From Butyrivibrio hungatei DSM 14810 (lineage in GTDB: Bacteria > Bacillota > Clostridia > Lachnospirales > Lachnospiraceae): a DNA stretch of 64,000 nt. Both the position numbers and the translations under genes were made by a program. Under the pieces are notes generated by a model. The model saw only the letters and a program-made list of their open reading frames with translations, ran no database searches and was not told the origin of the DNA. This document shows, one piece after another, positions 43,766 to 53,410 of this stretch (position 1 is the stretch's first letter; each line of letters starts with the position of its first letter). Location: positions 1-64,000 of the forward strand of contig NZ_FRDH01000004.1 in the NCBI RefSeq assembly GCF_900143205.1, given 5' to 3'.

Positions 43766-43847
43766 GCGATTGCTTCCTGAAGATGTTTTTCTTTTTTGCG
43801 GATAATATTTTTTTGTGCTATATTTATGTGGAAAAGGCGGTATTTTA

Positions 43848-44501
43848 ATGAACTACAAGGCAGTAATTTTTGACATGGACGGAACGGTTCTTAATACAAT
43901 TGAGGACCTGACAGATTCCGTAAACTATATTATGAGAAAGTTTGATCTTCCTGAGAAAACACTGGATAAAGTTAAGCACAGTGTAGGAAGTGGAGCGGCA
44001 GTCCTGATGGAGAGAATTCTTCCTGAGGGAATGGACAAAGAAAGATTTAATGAGATATTAGAGGCATACAAAGCTTATTATTTTGACCATTGCAATATTA
44101 AGACTGGTCCTTATAAGCATATCCCAGAGCTTCTTGCAGAGCTCAAGAAGCGCGGCTACAAGATGGCTATCGTATCTAATAAGTCTATGGGTGCAGTAAA
44201 AGAGCTTCGTGATCTGTATTTTAAAGACTATGTAGATGTTGCAATTGGTGTAGCTGAAGGCCTTGAGAGAAAGCCAGCTCCTGATGAGTGCTTAGAAGCT
44301 ATAAAGCAGCTTGGAGTTAGCAAGGAGGAATGCATTTATGTTGGAGACTCAGAGATTGATCATCTGACTGCAGTTAATACAGGACTTAAATGTATATCAT
44401 GCCTTTGGGGATTTAGAACAAAAGAGGAACTTTTAAAAGTCGGCGCTGGAGATAATTACTTTGTAAATGATCCTCTTGAAATACTGGAAATATTGAAATA
44501 G
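43848..44501 (+). CDS. HAD hydrolase, phosphoglycolate-phosphatase-like
   Basis: A 217-residue HAD phosphatase: motif I FDMDGTVLNT (nucleophile and acid Asp), a helical cap, motif II VSNK, and motif IV VGDSEIDHLTA. The Gph/PpaX-like arrangement suggests a small sugar-phosphate or nucleotide substrate. AAAAGGCGG precedes the ATG at 43848. The next gene starts 43 bp later. Confidence 0.88.
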   Translation: MNYKAVIFDMDGTVLNTIEDLTDSVNYIMRKFDLPEKTLDKVKHSVGSGAAVLMERILPEGMDKERFNEILEAYKAYYFDHCNIKTGPYKHIPELLAELKKRGYKMAIVSNKSMGAVKELRDLYFKDYVDVAIGVAEGLERKPAPDECLEAIKQLGVSKEECIYVGDSEIDHLTAVNTGLKCISCLWGFRTKEELLKVGAGDNYFVNDPLEILEILK

Positions 44502-44544
44502 ACAATTTTGAATGATAAGACTGGCATATAGATGAGGCAAATCC

Positions 44545-46206
44545 ATGAGAAAGAGCTTATTTAACATTTTTATTTTGATATGTGTTGGTATAGGTTTGAT
44601 TTTGACGCTAGTCTTATGGTTTGATCCAAAGAGAACAAATAAAAGCGGTGAAGAACAGGTTAAGGAATTCACTGCTTTTTTTGCTGTTCATGGAACAGAG
44701 ATAGATGATCACAATGATATCAGCAAGGTCATAGCAGAGAAGACTAATTGTAAGGTAAAAGAGACCTGGCTTCAGGGTGAGAGCGTTGAAAGAGCTATAG
44801 GCAGTATGATAGAAGATGATGAGTATCCTGACTTTATTGATGCGGGTGAGATGAGCTCTGTTTTGTATGAAAAAGGGGCATTGATGCCGCTTGATGAATA
44901 CATCGAAAAATATCCTAATATCAAAAACTATCTTAGTGAAGATCAGTGGAATGAGCTAAGACAGTCTGATGGGCATATTTACTGGATTCCACAGTTTTCT
45001 AGTTTCTATGGTGAGGAAAAAGGCTGTGTTCATACGGATGAAGCTTTTTGGATACAGACTAAGGTCCTTAAATGGGCTGGTTATCCGCAGATCAGGACAA
45101 TGGACCAGTATTTTGACCTTATAGATGATTATTACAACGCTAACCCAACGCTTTCAGATGGTACTCCTGTTATTCCCTATACTATTCTTTGTGCTGACTG
45201 GAAGTATTACTGTTTGGAGAATGCGCCAGCTTTTCTTGATGGTTATCCAAATGATGGCTCAGTCATAGTTGATCCTACAACCAATACCATAATAGATTAC
45301 AATACCACGGAAACAGCCAAGAAATACTTTAAGAGACTTAACGAGGAGTACAAAAAAGGTATTGTGGATCCTGATTCTTTTACACAGTCCTATGATCAGT
45401 ACATAGAAAAATTATCATCTGGACGAGTGCTTGGAATGATCGATCAGTGGTGGGATTTTGCCTACGTTGCTGAAGACGCATTCAAGGCTAAGGGACTTGA
45501 TAAAGAGGGATGCCAGTATGTGCCTCTTCCTGTTACTATCAGTGAAGATGTCAAGAATCAGTGGCACTGTTCTGCACATGTTCTTCATAGCAGTAGTGGA
45601 CTTGCCATTACAAAGAGCTGCAAAGATATTGATGGTGCTATGAAATTTGTTAACGATCTTCTTGGCCAGGAGGTTCACAATCTCAGGTTCTGGGGAATCG
45701 AAGGAGTGGACTACAAGGTTGATAATAAGGGCATGTTCTATAGAACACCGGAGATGAGAGTAAATGCATATGATGCATCTTACAAAAAAGCACATTTCTG
45801 CGATTACTCATATTTCCCTCGCTGGAATGGAACAAGCAGAGATGGCAGAAATGCTATGCAGCCAGAGGATCAGGAGAGCGAATTCTATGATACTCTTTCT
45901 GATGATCTTAAAGAATGTTTTGATGCTTATGGAGCTAAGACCTATGTTGATATGCTGGGTGTAAACGATGCTCCAGGCCCATGGTATCCTATGTATACCT
46001 ACTCTCAGACCATGACAAATGCAACTAAAGGTGGAAAAGCGTGGAGGCTTATGGAAAATTGTAAGCATCAATATCTTCCTCGTGTCGTAATGGCAGATAA
46101 CTTCGAAATGGCTTGGAATAAATATCTGGAGGCTTATTCCTACTGCAAGCCCGAGGACTTCATTAATGAAATGCAGATAGAACTTGATCGGAGAATCAAC
46201 AAGTAG
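44545..46206 (+). CDS. Membrane-anchored extracellular solute-binding protein
   Basis: A 553-residue sugar-type solute-binding protein (large Bacterial extracellular solute-binding family). Residues ~6-27 form a membrane helix (LFNIFILICVGIGLILTLVLW) with no usable lipobox Cys, so it looks N-terminally anchored rather than a lipoprotein. The body has ETWLQGES...DEYPDFIDAGE, LPVTISEDVKNQWHC-like segments. No permease or ATPase follows; a tRNA gene does. The transporter partners must be elsewhere, or it is a receptor for a regulator. Confidence 0.75.
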   Translation: MRKSLFNIFILICVGIGLILTLVLWFDPKRTNKSGEEQVKEFTAFFAVHGTEIDDHNDISKVIAEKTNCKVKETWLQGESVERAIGSMIEDDEYPDFIDAGEMSSVLYEKGALMPLDEYIEKYPNIKNYLSEDQWNELRQSDGHIYWIPQFSSFYGEEKGCVHTDEAFWIQTKVLKWAGYPQIRTMDQYFDLIDDYYNANPTLSDGTPVIPYTILCADWKYYCLENAPAFLDGYPNDGSVIVDPTTNTIIDYNTTETAKKYFKRLNEEYKKGIVDPDSFTQSYDQYIEKLSSGRVLGMIDQWWDFAYVAEDAFKAKGLDKEGCQYVPLPVTISEDVKNQWHCSAHVLHSSSGLAITKSCKDIDGAMKFVNDLLGQEVHNLRFWGIEGVDYKVDNKGMFYRTPEMRVNAYDASYKKAHFCDYSYFPRWNGTSRDGRNAMQPEDQESEFYDTLSDDLKECFDAYGAKTYVDMLGVNDAPGPWYPMYTYSQTMTNATKGGKAWRLMENCKHQYLPRVVMADNFEMAWNKYLEAYSYCKPEDFINEMQIELDRRINK

Positions 46207-46237
46207 AAAAAAACTTAAAAAAAATTGAAATTTTCTG

Positions 46238-46266
46238 TTGACGTTTTGGAATTACAATGCTATTAT
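46238..46266 (+). promoter_or_regulatory. Promoter of tRNA-Leu(AAG) copy 2
   Basis: TTGACG (46238-46243) and TATTAT (46261-46266), spaced 17 bp. A leader hairpin GTCGCC (46273-46278) / GGCGAC (46289-46294) follows. Confidence 0.7.
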
Positions 46267-46301
46267 AATCAAGTCGCCACGAGAGAGCGGCGACGGGAAA
46301 T

Positions 46302-46385
46302 GCGGAAGTGTCGGAATTGGCAGACGAGCAAGACTAAGGATCTTGTGATGCTTACATCGTGTGGGTTCAAGTCCCATCTTCCGCA
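46302..46385 (+). tRNA. tRNA-Leu (anticodon AAG), copy 2
   Basis: All 84 bases equal copy 1 at 41402-41485. It is expressed from its own promoter. Downstream, a terminator of different sequence and then a short conserved block (GTGYGGAAGRGGACTCTC) also parallel copy 1. Confidence 0.92.
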
Positions 46386-46391
46386 CGATTG

Positions 46392-46426
46392 AAAAGGACT
46401 AGTTCGAAAGAACTAGTCCTTTTTTG
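46392..46426 (+). terminator. Terminator of tRNA-Leu(AAG) copy 2
   Basis: A 14-bp perfect stem, 46392-46405 with 46410-46423, with GAAA loop and T6. Confidence 0.88.
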
Positions 46427-46532
46427 TCGTGTGGAAGAGGACTCTCTAATCTCACTTTTTTAAATTCATTACTGGGTGTATACTGTTCTTAGTGCTTTTA
46501 TGATTCATAAATCATTGTTAGGGGGGCAGAAT

Positions 46533-46976
46533 ATGGAAGAAAATCGTACAGAGAATGAACAGCCTGTTGTTAGTGAAACTAGTGTACCTTCGGAGACAGC
46601 TCTTTTAACGCAGATGCGAGATCTCCACAAAAAACAGCTCTTTTGGCAAAAGATATCCACATGCTGCATTGCAGTTATGGCGGCAACAGTAGTCATCGTA
46701 GCGATAGCTGTGGTTCCAAAGGCGGTGGGCACCATTCATAACGTGAATCAGGTTGCCATCAAGGCCCAGACATCTCTTGAAGACATGGATGAGATGATAT
46801 CTAACATCACAGAAGCCAGCAGTGGCATGAATGAGCTTGTTAAGGAAAATGGCGAAGGTCTTACAAGTGCAGTCAAGAACCTGTCAGAGATTGACTTTGA
46901 GGGACTTAATACTGCGATCAAGGACTTACAGGACGCCATTGGACCTATGGCTCAGTTTATGAACAGATTTAAATAA
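46533..46976 (+). CDS. Single-pass membrane protein with coiled-coil tail
   Basis: A 147-residue protein. Polar N-terminus (~45 residues), one membrane helix (TCCIAVMAATVVIVAIAVVP), then a ~70-residue amphipathic helical tail (QTSLEDMDEMISNITEASSGMNELV) like the HAMP-to-signalling linker of chemoreceptors but without a signalling tip. Function unknown. RBS GGGGGGC. Next gene 32 bp later. Confidence 0.6.
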   Translation: MEENRTENEQPVVSETSVPSETALLTQMRDLHKKQLFWQKISTCCIAVMAATVVIVAIAVVPKAVGTIHNVNQVAIKAQTSLEDMDEMISNITEASSGMNELVKENGEGLTSAVKNLSEIDFEGLNTAIKDLQDAIGPMAQFMNRFK

Positions 46977-47008
46977 TTATCACGTAGAGTAGACAGGAGG
47001 ACGCAGAT

Positions 47009-47599
47009 ATGGGAAAAAAATCACCAGTAGATGAGATAAAAAAGGTTGCAGAGCCTATCATCAGAGATGTTAAGGTCGCTGCGAAGCCTGTTACAGACAA
47101 GGCTGAACCCTATATAAATGAGATAAAGAGTAAGGCAGAGCCTGTAGTTAAGGATATAAAGAGCAAGGCAGAGCCTGTTATGAATGACCTTAAGACAAAG
47201 GCAGAACCTGTTTATGAGGATGTTTTGGGAAAAGCAGAGCCAGTAGTCAATGATATTAAGAATAAGGCAGTTCCTTATCTGAACAAGGCAAAAGAAAAGA
47301 CTGCTCCTGCCGCAAAGGCTGTAAAGAAGCAGTCAGAGAAGGCAGCAAAGGTTGCCAAGTCTGTTGGTAATGATCTTTCTCTTAAGGCTGCCAAGTATAC
47401 CTGCAAAGAGGAAGTGTTCATTCAGTACAGTCACCATGAGCTTAGAGCAGCTGATATTATTGAAAGAGCCAAGAAGGACTACGTAAATAATGGTCATAAG
47501 CTTACAAGCATCAAGGAGATCCAGGTATATATCAAGCCATCTGATAATGCAGCATATTATGTTGTTAATCATGAGGATACAGGTAAGGTAACCTTCTAA
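47009..47599 (+). CDS. Lys/Ala/Pro 11-residue-repeat protein, DUF6465-like
   Basis: A 196-residue soluble basic protein. Residues ~10-110 are imperfect 11-residue repeats of the type K-AEPVVKDIKS, predicting a long amphipathic helix like LEA or apolipoprotein repeats. The C-terminal 65 residues (VFIQYSHHELRAADIIERAKKDY to IYIKPSDNAAYYVVN-like segment) form a small domain resembling DUF6465. A DNA- or envelope-associated structural role is possible. RBS CAGGAGG. Confidence 0.65.
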   Translation: MGKKSPVDEIKKVAEPIIRDVKVAAKPVTDKAEPYINEIKSKAEPVVKDIKSKAEPVMNDLKTKAEPVYEDVLGKAEPVVNDIKNKAVPYLNKAKEKTAPAAKAVKKQSEKAAKVAKSVGNDLSLKAAKYTCKEEVFIQYSHHELRAADIIERAKKDYVNNGHKLTSIKEIQVYIKPSDNAAYYVVNHEDTGKVTF

Positions 47600-47637
47600 T
47601 ACCTATAATTTTTTGTTAAGGATGGTTTTTATATTAA

Positions 47638-47949
47638 ATGGCAATAGAAGTAAGCAGTTTTTTTAACCTGATGCATTATGAGTATGGAGAGGCATATTTT
47701 GGAAGCTACAAGGGAATGCGTTACAGGCTTGCAAGAGAGCCCCTTGAGAATGTCAAGTTCGTTCCTGTGGACCAGAGAGGCCCTGCAACACTTATGGCTA
47801 CAGTGTGGCCTGAGCCTAATTCATATGCTCATACAGATAAGTCTCTCATGACATCAGAAAATTTTGAAGTGTCCCAGGAAGGCCTTGAACAGGCAGTTCA
47901 GTGGATAAACGATCAATATACTTCAAGAGAGTCAGAATGGACTAAATAA
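47638..47949 (+). CDS. Small conserved protein of unknown function
   Basis: A 103-residue soluble protein with aromatic-rich N-terminus (FFNLMHYEYGEAYFGSYKGMRYRLARE). It resembles short proteins seen in Lachnospiraceae genomes but no function is known to me. The RBS is weak (AAGGATGG at ~47617-47624). A terminator follows. Confidence 0.6.
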   Translation: MAIEVSSFFNLMHYEYGEAYFGSYKGMRYRLAREPLENVKFVPVDQRGPATLMATVWPEPNSYAHTDKSLMTSENFEVSQEGLEQAVQWINDQYTSRESEWTK

Positions 47950-47974
47950 TTTTAAAAATAAAAAAAGGATTTTG

Positions 47975-48013
47975 AGAACTCACACAGAATATTTAAGTGT
48001 GGGTTCTTTTTTT
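47975..48013 (+). terminator. Terminator before dgt
   Basis: AGAACTCACAC (47975-47985) pairs with GTGTGGGTTCT (47997-48007), followed by T7. Confidence 0.85.
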
Positions 48014-48053
48014 AGCTTATACAAATGAAAACCACAGAAGGAAGATAAAACAT

Positions 48054-49061
48054 TTGATAATTCGTACTCAGTTAGAAGAAAGAGAAACACGGATCTTAAG
48101 TAAGCATGCAACTCTTAGCATGAATTCCAAAGGAAGAGAAAAAGAAGAAAAGCAGTGTGATATCAGGCCTTGCTTTCAGAGAGACCGCGATAGGATCTTG
48201 TATTCCAAATCCTTTAGGCGTCTGAAGGACAAGACTCAGGTCTTTTTGTCTCCGGAAGGAGATCATTATAGGACTCGAATGACTCATACCCTTGAGGTAT
48301 CACAGAATGCAAGGACTATTGCCAAGGCTCTTATGTTAAATGAGGATCTAACAGAGGCCATTGCTCTTGGACATGATCTTGGTCATACTCCTTTTGGACA
48401 TGCGGGAGAGAGGGCACTTAATGCTGTGTGCCCTGATGGATTCAGACACAATGAGCAGAGTCTTAGAATAGTTGAGAAGCTTGAAAACTATGGACAGGGC
48501 ATGAATCTTACTTGGGAAGTCAGAGACGGTATCCTCAATCATGAGATGAATCTGACACCTAGCACTCTTGAGGGCAAAGTTGTGAGACTTTCTGACAAGA
48601 TCGCCTATATGCACCATGATATGGATGATGCAGTACGAGGCGGGATCATCACAGAAGAGGAAGTTCCTGACGACATCAGCAGAGTTCTTGGCCATACCAG
48701 TGGAGAGTGGCTTGATACCTTTATTCATGATATCGTAGCCAACAGCCTTGACCAGGATGATATCAAGATGTCACCAGAAGTTAATGATGCTTTCTTTAAG
48801 CTGAGAACATTTATGTTTGACAGAGTCTACACCAATCCTATAGCCAAGGGACAGGAGGGTAAGGTAGAGGAGATGATCAAGATCCTTTACCAGTATTATC
48901 TTGAACATATTGAGAAGCTTCCTGATTATCTTCAGAATATGCTAGAAGAAGGAGAGACCAGGGAGAGGATTGTCTGTGACTATGTAAGTTCTATGACAGA
49001 CAGATATTCAATCGCAGTTTTTGAAGAGGTTTATATACCTCATACATGGGGAGTTTTATAA
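48054..49061 (+). CDS. dgt: dGTP triphosphohydrolase-like HD protein (Dgt)
   Basis: A 335-residue HD-domain phosphohydrolase of the Dgt family, cleaving dGTP (or dNTPs) to nucleoside and triphosphate. It has RDRDRILYSKSFRRLKDKTQVF, HTLEVSQNARTIA, and the metal motif GHDLGHTPFGHAGE. The start is TTG at 48054, with AAGGAAG nine bases before, giving the family-standard N-terminus (IIRTQLEERE). A longer frame from 47997 would run through the terminator. It is the first gene before dnaG-rpoD. Confidence 0.9.
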   Translation: MIIRTQLEERETRILSKHATLSMNSKGREKEEKQCDIRPCFQRDRDRILYSKSFRRLKDKTQVFLSPEGDHYRTRMTHTLEVSQNARTIAKALMLNEDLTEAIALGHDLGHTPFGHAGERALNAVCPDGFRHNEQSLRIVEKLENYGQGMNLTWEVRDGILNHEMNLTPSTLEGKVVRLSDKIAYMHHDMDDAVRGGIITEEEVPDDISRVLGHTSGEWLDTFIHDIVANSLDQDDIKMSPEVNDAFFKLRTFMFDRVYTNPIAKGQEGKVEEMIKILYQYYLEHIEKLPDYLQNMLEEGETRERIVCDYVSSMTDRYSIAVFEEVYIPHTWGVL

Positions 49062-49064
49062 TTT

Positions 49065-50843
49065 ATGCGTTATTCGGAGGAGCTCATCGAGGAAGTTCGC
49101 TCTAGTAATGACATTGTGGATGTGATTGGGCAGTATGTCCACATTCAAAAGAAGGGTTCCAATTACATGGGACTTTGTCCTTTCCACAATGAAAAGTCCG
49201 GTTCTTTTTCAGTATCGCCAAGCAAGCAGCTTTATCACTGCTTTGGTTGCGGGGCCGGAGGCAACGTTATTACTTTCTTGATGAAATATGACAATTTAAC
49301 ATTCCAGGAAGCGGTCAAACAGCTGGCTGACAGAGCCGGTATCAAGCTTCCTGATGAGGACAATTCTCCGCAGGCCAAGGCTCTGCGAGACAAAAAACAG
49401 ATCCTCTACGACATCAATAAAGAGGCAGCCAAGTATTACTACTACCAGCTTAGAAGTAAGAGTGGGCAAAAGGGCATGGAATATTTCAGAGAAAGAAAGC
49501 TTTCTGATGAGACCATGCAGCACTTTGGACTTGGATATGCCAATATTTCAAGTAATGATCTTGTCAAATACCTTAAGGACAAGGGGTACACTGATGCTCA
49601 GATCATTGAAGCAGGTCTTGCTTCTCATGATGAGAAGATGGGAACCCATGATAAGTTCTGGAACAGGGTAATGTTCCCGATTCAGGATGCATCCCAAAAG
49701 GTTATAGGCTTTGGCGGACGAGTTATGGGAGATGGCAGGCCCAAATACCTTAATTCTCCTGAAACACCGATATTTGACAAGAGCAGAAATCTGTTTGGCC
49801 TTAATTATGCCAAGAATTCCAGAGCAGGATACATGATCATCTGCGAGGGCTACATGGATGTCATAGCTATGCATCAGGCAGGCTTTGATATGGCAGTAGC
49901 TTCCCTTGGTACAGCTTTTACGACGGGACAGGCTATGATCCTTAAGAGATACACTGACGAAGTCATCTTGTCCTACGATAGTGATGAAGCGGGAACCAAG
50001 GCAGCTCTTAGAGGAATCGGCATATTAAAAGAGGCTGGAATTAAAGGCAAAGTCTTAGACCTTAGACCATACAAGGATCCAGATGAGTTTATCAAGAACC
50101 TTGGAAAAGAGGCCTTTGAAGAAAGAATCAGAAATGCAGAGAATACTTTCTTCTTTGAAGTAAGGATCATGGAATCAAGGCACGACATGTCAGATCCGGA
50201 GTCCAAGACAGAATTCCACAGAGAGCTTGCTAAAAAGCTATGTGAATTCGAAGAGGCCCTTGAAAGAGAGAACTATATTGAGGCTGTTGCGGCCAAATAT
50301 AATATAGCAGTTGATGACCTTAGAAGACTTGTAGCATCCTTTGCTGCAAAAGGCGGACTGGTCAAACCTGCAGAGAGACCAAAGTCAGGTATTCAAAAGA
50401 AGAATACTCCAGAGGATGGAGCAAGAAAGAACCAAAGGCTACTCCTGACATGGCTTACAGATGAGCCGAAGCTCTTTTCCAAAGTCAGCAGGTATGTAAC
50501 GCCAGAGGATTTCTCAGATGAACTCTATAGGAGTGTCGCAAGAGAGCTGTTTATGGGAATGCAAAATGGCAACTTTTCACCGGCTGCGATCCTGGACAGA
50601 TTCACTGAGGAAGAGGAGCACAGGCAGGTTGCTGAGATGTTCAATACCAACCTGGTTGAGATAGAGACCAAGGATCAGAGGCGTAAGGCCTTTCATGATA
50701 TCATCTACGGAGTTAAGCTTGCAGGATATGAGAGGCAAAAGAGTGAACTAAAGCCGGATGATCCGGATTTTTTGACCAAGACTATTCAAGGCAAAAAAGA
50801 ACTTGAGAAACTAGCACATGCAGAGATATCGCCAGACGATTAA
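49065..50843 (+). CDS. dnaG: DNA primase
   Basis: A 592-residue primase. Zinc-binding CHC2 domain (C38, H41, C59, C62), RNA-polymerase/TOPRIM core with ICEGYMDVIAM and SYDSDEAG, and a C-terminal DnaB-interaction region. It makes RNA primers for replication. It begins 3 bp after dgt and precedes rpoD, the classical macromolecular synthesis order. Confidence 0.95.
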   Translation: MRYSEELIEEVRSSNDIVDVIGQYVHIQKKGSNYMGLCPFHNEKSGSFSVSPSKQLYHCFGCGAGGNVITFLMKYDNLTFQEAVKQLADRAGIKLPDEDNSPQAKALRDKKQILYDINKEAAKYYYYQLRSKSGQKGMEYFRERKLSDETMQHFGLGYANISSNDLVKYLKDKGYTDAQIIEAGLASHDEKMGTHDKFWNRVMFPIQDASQKVIGFGGRVMGDGRPKYLNSPETPIFDKSRNLFGLNYAKNSRAGYMIICEGYMDVIAMHQAGFDMAVASLGTAFTTGQAMILKRYTDEVILSYDSDEAGTKAALRGIGILKEAGIKGKVLDLRPYKDPDEFIKNLGKEAFEERIRNAENTFFFEVRIMESRHDMSDPESKTEFHRELAKKLCEFEEALERENYIEAVAAKYNIAVDDLRRLVASFAAKGGLVKPAERPKSGIQKKNTPEDGARKNQRLLLTWLTDEPKLFSKVSRYVTPEDFSDELYRSVARELFMGMQNGNFSPAAILDRFTEEEEHRQVAEMFNTNLVEIETKDQRRKAFHDIIYGVKLAGYERQKSELKPDDPDFLTKTIQGKKELEKLAHAEISPDD

Positions 50844-50871
50844 AAAATAAAAAGAAGGAATGGAACTTAAA

Positions 50872-52602
50872 ATGGCAAAGAAAGAGATAGAAACAAAAGA
50901 GACAAAGAAGGCTACAAAGGCTGCTAAAGCCGAAGTTTCCAAGAAGGAAACCGCTAAGAAGACTACTGCAAAGAAGGCAGAGGAAAAGAAGCCAGCTAAG
51001 GCAACAAAGGCTGAGAAGGAAGAAAAGCCAGCAAAGAAGATAGCTGCAAAGAAGACAGCAGAAGTTAAGGAAGAAGCTCCAAAGGCTGCTAAGACTGCTA
51101 AGACATCCAAGAAAAAGGAAGAGGTAGCAGAGGAAAAGCCAGCAAAGAAGATAGCTGCAAAGAAGACAGCAGAAGCTAAGGAAGAAGCTCCAAAGGCTGC
51201 TAAGACTGCTAAGACATCCAAGAAAAAGGAAGAGGTAGCAGAGGAAAAGCCAGCAAAGAAGACAGCTGCAAAGAAGGCTGCAGAAGTTAAAGAAGAGGCA
51301 CCAATGCCTGCTAAGGCAACCAAGGCTACAAAGAGTAAGAAGTCTGCTAAATCTGAGTCAGAAACAAATGGTTCAGATGATGAAGAGCTTGATGAGGCTA
51401 CAAAAGAGCTCTTTACACAGAAGATGAAAGAGCTTCTTGTTATTGCCAAGAAGAAAAAGAATACTCTTGAATATGCAGAAGTTAGTGATTTCTTTGCTGA
51501 TATCAATCTTTCTGAAGAACAACTTGGCAATGTTTTAGATGTTCTTGAGAATTCAGGAATCGACGTTCTTAGAGCAACAGATAATGATGAAGACCTTCTT
51601 GAAGTTGAAGATGACGATATGATCCTTTCTGATGAGGATGAGGTGGATATGGAAAATATCGACCTTTCAGTGCCTGATGGAATCAGCATTGAGGACCCTG
51701 TCAGAATGTACTTAAAAGAGATCGGTAAGGTTCCACTTCTTACAGCTGACCAGGAAATCGAGTTTGCAAAAGCTATGGAAGCTGGTATTGATGCTCAGGC
51801 TCAGCTTGATGAGGATAAAGACAAGAACAAGCTTTCAGATGCTAAGAAGAAAGAACTTAATGCCATCATTTACGAAGGTGAAGAGGCAAAGAAGCGCCTT
51901 GCAGAAGCTAACCTTCGACTTGTTGTAAGTATTGCCAAGAGATATGTAGGTAGAGGTATGCTCTTCCTTGATCTTATCCAGGAGGGTAACCTTGGTCTTA
52001 TCAAAGCGGTAGAGAAGTTTGATTTCCGTAAGGGATTCAAGTTCTCAACATATGCTACATGGTGGATCAGACAGGCTATCACAAGAGCTATCGCTGACCA
52101 GGCTAGAACAATCCGTATCCCTGTTCACATGGTTGAGACTATTAACAAGCTCATCCGTGTAAGTCGTCAGCTCCTTCAGGAACTTGGACGTGAGCCACTT
52201 CCAGAAGAGGTCGCAAAGGAAATGAACATGCCTGTTGAGCGTGTACGCGAGATCCTTAAGATCTCTCAGGAGCCGGTATCACTTGAAACACCTATCGGTG
52301 AAGAGGAAGATTCACATCTTGGCGATTTCATTCAGGATGATAACGTTCCTGTACCTGCAGATGCTGCAGCATTCACACTGTTAAAGGAACAGCTTGTTGA
52401 GGTTCTTGGAACTCTTACAGAGCGTGAGCAGAAGGTTCTTAGACTTCGTTTTGGTCTTGATGATGGAAGAGCTAGAACTCTTGAAGAAGTAGGTAAGGAG
52501 TTTAACGTAACTCGTGAGCGTATTCGTCAGATCGAAGCAAAGGCCCTTAGAAAGCTTCGTCATCCTAGCCGTAGCCGCAAGCTCAAGGATTACTTAGACT
52601 AA
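50872..52602 (+). CDS. rpoD: Primary sigma factor RpoD (SigA) with repeated Lys/Ala N-terminus
   Basis: A 576-residue primary sigma factor. Residues ~1-165 are an extra Lys/Ala/Glu-rich region containing near-identical 37-residue tandem repeats (111 bp in DNA). Then region 1.1 (~residues 175-235), region 1.2 ([13 protein letters not shown]), region 2 ([31 protein letters not shown]), region 3 and region 4 ([20 protein letters not shown]). The ATG at 50872 is chosen; one at 50860 has its RBS touching it. The histone-H1-like extension is unusual and may bind DNA or tune the holoenzyme. Confidence 0.95.
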   Translation: MAKKEIETKETKKATKAAKAEVSKKETAKKTTAKKAEEKKPAKATKAEKEEKPAKKIAAKKTAEVKEEAPKAAKTAKTSKKKEEVAEEKPAKKIAAKKTAEAKEEAPKAAKTAKTSKKKEEVAEEKPAKKTAAKKAAEVKEEAPMPAKATKATKSKKSAKSESETNGSDDEELDEATKELFTQKMKELLVIAKKKKNTLEYAEVSDFFADINLSEEQLGNVLDVLENSGIDVLRATDNDEDLLEVEDDDMILSDEDEVDMENIDLSVPDGISIEDPVRMYLKEIGKVPLLTADQEIEFAKAMEAGIDAQAQLDEDKDKNKLSDAKKKELNAIIYEGEEAKKRLAEANLRLVVSIAKRYVGRGMLFLDLIQEGNLGLIKAVEKFDFRKGFKFSTYATWWIRQAITRAIADQARTIRIPVHMVETINKLIRVSRQLLQELGREPLPEEVAKEMNMPVERVREILKISQEPVSLETPIGEEEDSHLGDFIQDDNVPVPADAAAFTLLKEQLVEVLGTLTEREQKVLRLRFGLDDGRARTLEEVGKEFNVTRERIRQIEAKALRKLRHPSRSRKLKDYLD

Positions 52603-52603
52603 T

Positions 52604-53401
52604 ATGACAGATATGGGAAATGCACCTATTTTATCGAAAATGTCCCAAAGGCTCGTGACCGTTGCCGAAATGCTCAGGGATGATAGTGGCAAAAAGCTCG
52701 CAGTAGCTGATGTTGGCTGTGATCACGGCTATGTTTCTATCTATCTTATTCAGAGCGGCATCGCGTCAAGTGCAGTAGCCATGGATGTTAGACAGGGGCC
52801 GCTTTCAGGAGCCAGTGATAACATCAGAGAATATGGGCTTTTAGATGTTATTACCACCAGACTTTCAGACGGGTTAAAAGAGCTGAAAAAAGGCGAAGCA
52901 GATTCTCTTATCATCGCAGGAATGGGCGGCAAGCTCATGATGAGACTTGTAAAAGAAGGGAATCTGAAAGAGCTTGGTATCAGGACAGCAGTACTTCAGC
53001 CTCAGTCAGACATATCTGAGTTCAGGGCATTTTTGCGAGAGGAAGGCTTTTTTATTACAGATGAAAAGATGATCCTGGAAGATGGCAAGTACTACTTCCC
53101 GATGAAAGTAGTGACCGACATGTCTCAGGATGAAAAAGAGGATACATTAAACAAGAATATAAAGAGCTTTCTGGATTTGGATAACTCTTTATCCAGGGAA
53201 GATGTAATAAGACTCTTTGACCGATATGGAGTACATAATCTTCTTAGAAAAGATCCTCTTTTAAAGAGCTTTTTAGAACATGGTAAAGAAGTCTGCGAGA
53301 GCATATTAAAGAGTTTGGATGATAGTCATTTAGGGCGGATCACAGAAATAAAAGAAGAGCTTTCTGATATTTCTTTTGCCCTAAAATATATGGACGAATA
53401 G
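52604..53401 (+). CDS. trmK: tRNA (adenine-22-N1)-methyltransferase TrmK
   Basis: A 265-residue SAM-dependent methyltransferase of the TrmK/YqfN family: VADVGCDHGYVSIYL (motif I), MDVRQGPLSGA, RLSDGLKEL, and IIAGMGGKLM (motif IV, NPPY-like position). It modifies A22 of tRNA. It begins one base after the rpoD stop, a conserved gene order in Firmicutes. Confidence 0.92.
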   Translation: MTDMGNAPILSKMSQRLVTVAEMLRDDSGKKLAVADVGCDHGYVSIYLIQSGIASSAVAMDVRQGPLSGASDNIREYGLLDVITTRLSDGLKELKKGEADSLIIAGMGGKLMMRLVKEGNLKELGIRTAVLQPQSDISEFRAFLREEGFFITDEKMILEDGKYYFPMKVVTDMSQDEKEDTLNKNIKSFLDLDNSLSREDVIRLFDRYGVHNLLRKDPLLKSFLEHGKEVCESILKSLDDSHLGRITEIKEELSDISFALKYMDE

Positions 53402-53410
53402 GAGAATAAC

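Noticed and set aside
50811-51689. Long minus-strand frame opposite rpoD
   Set aside because: Shadow of the Lys/Ala repeat region; its product is low-complexity Ser/Phe/Ala and the opposite strand is clearly RpoD.
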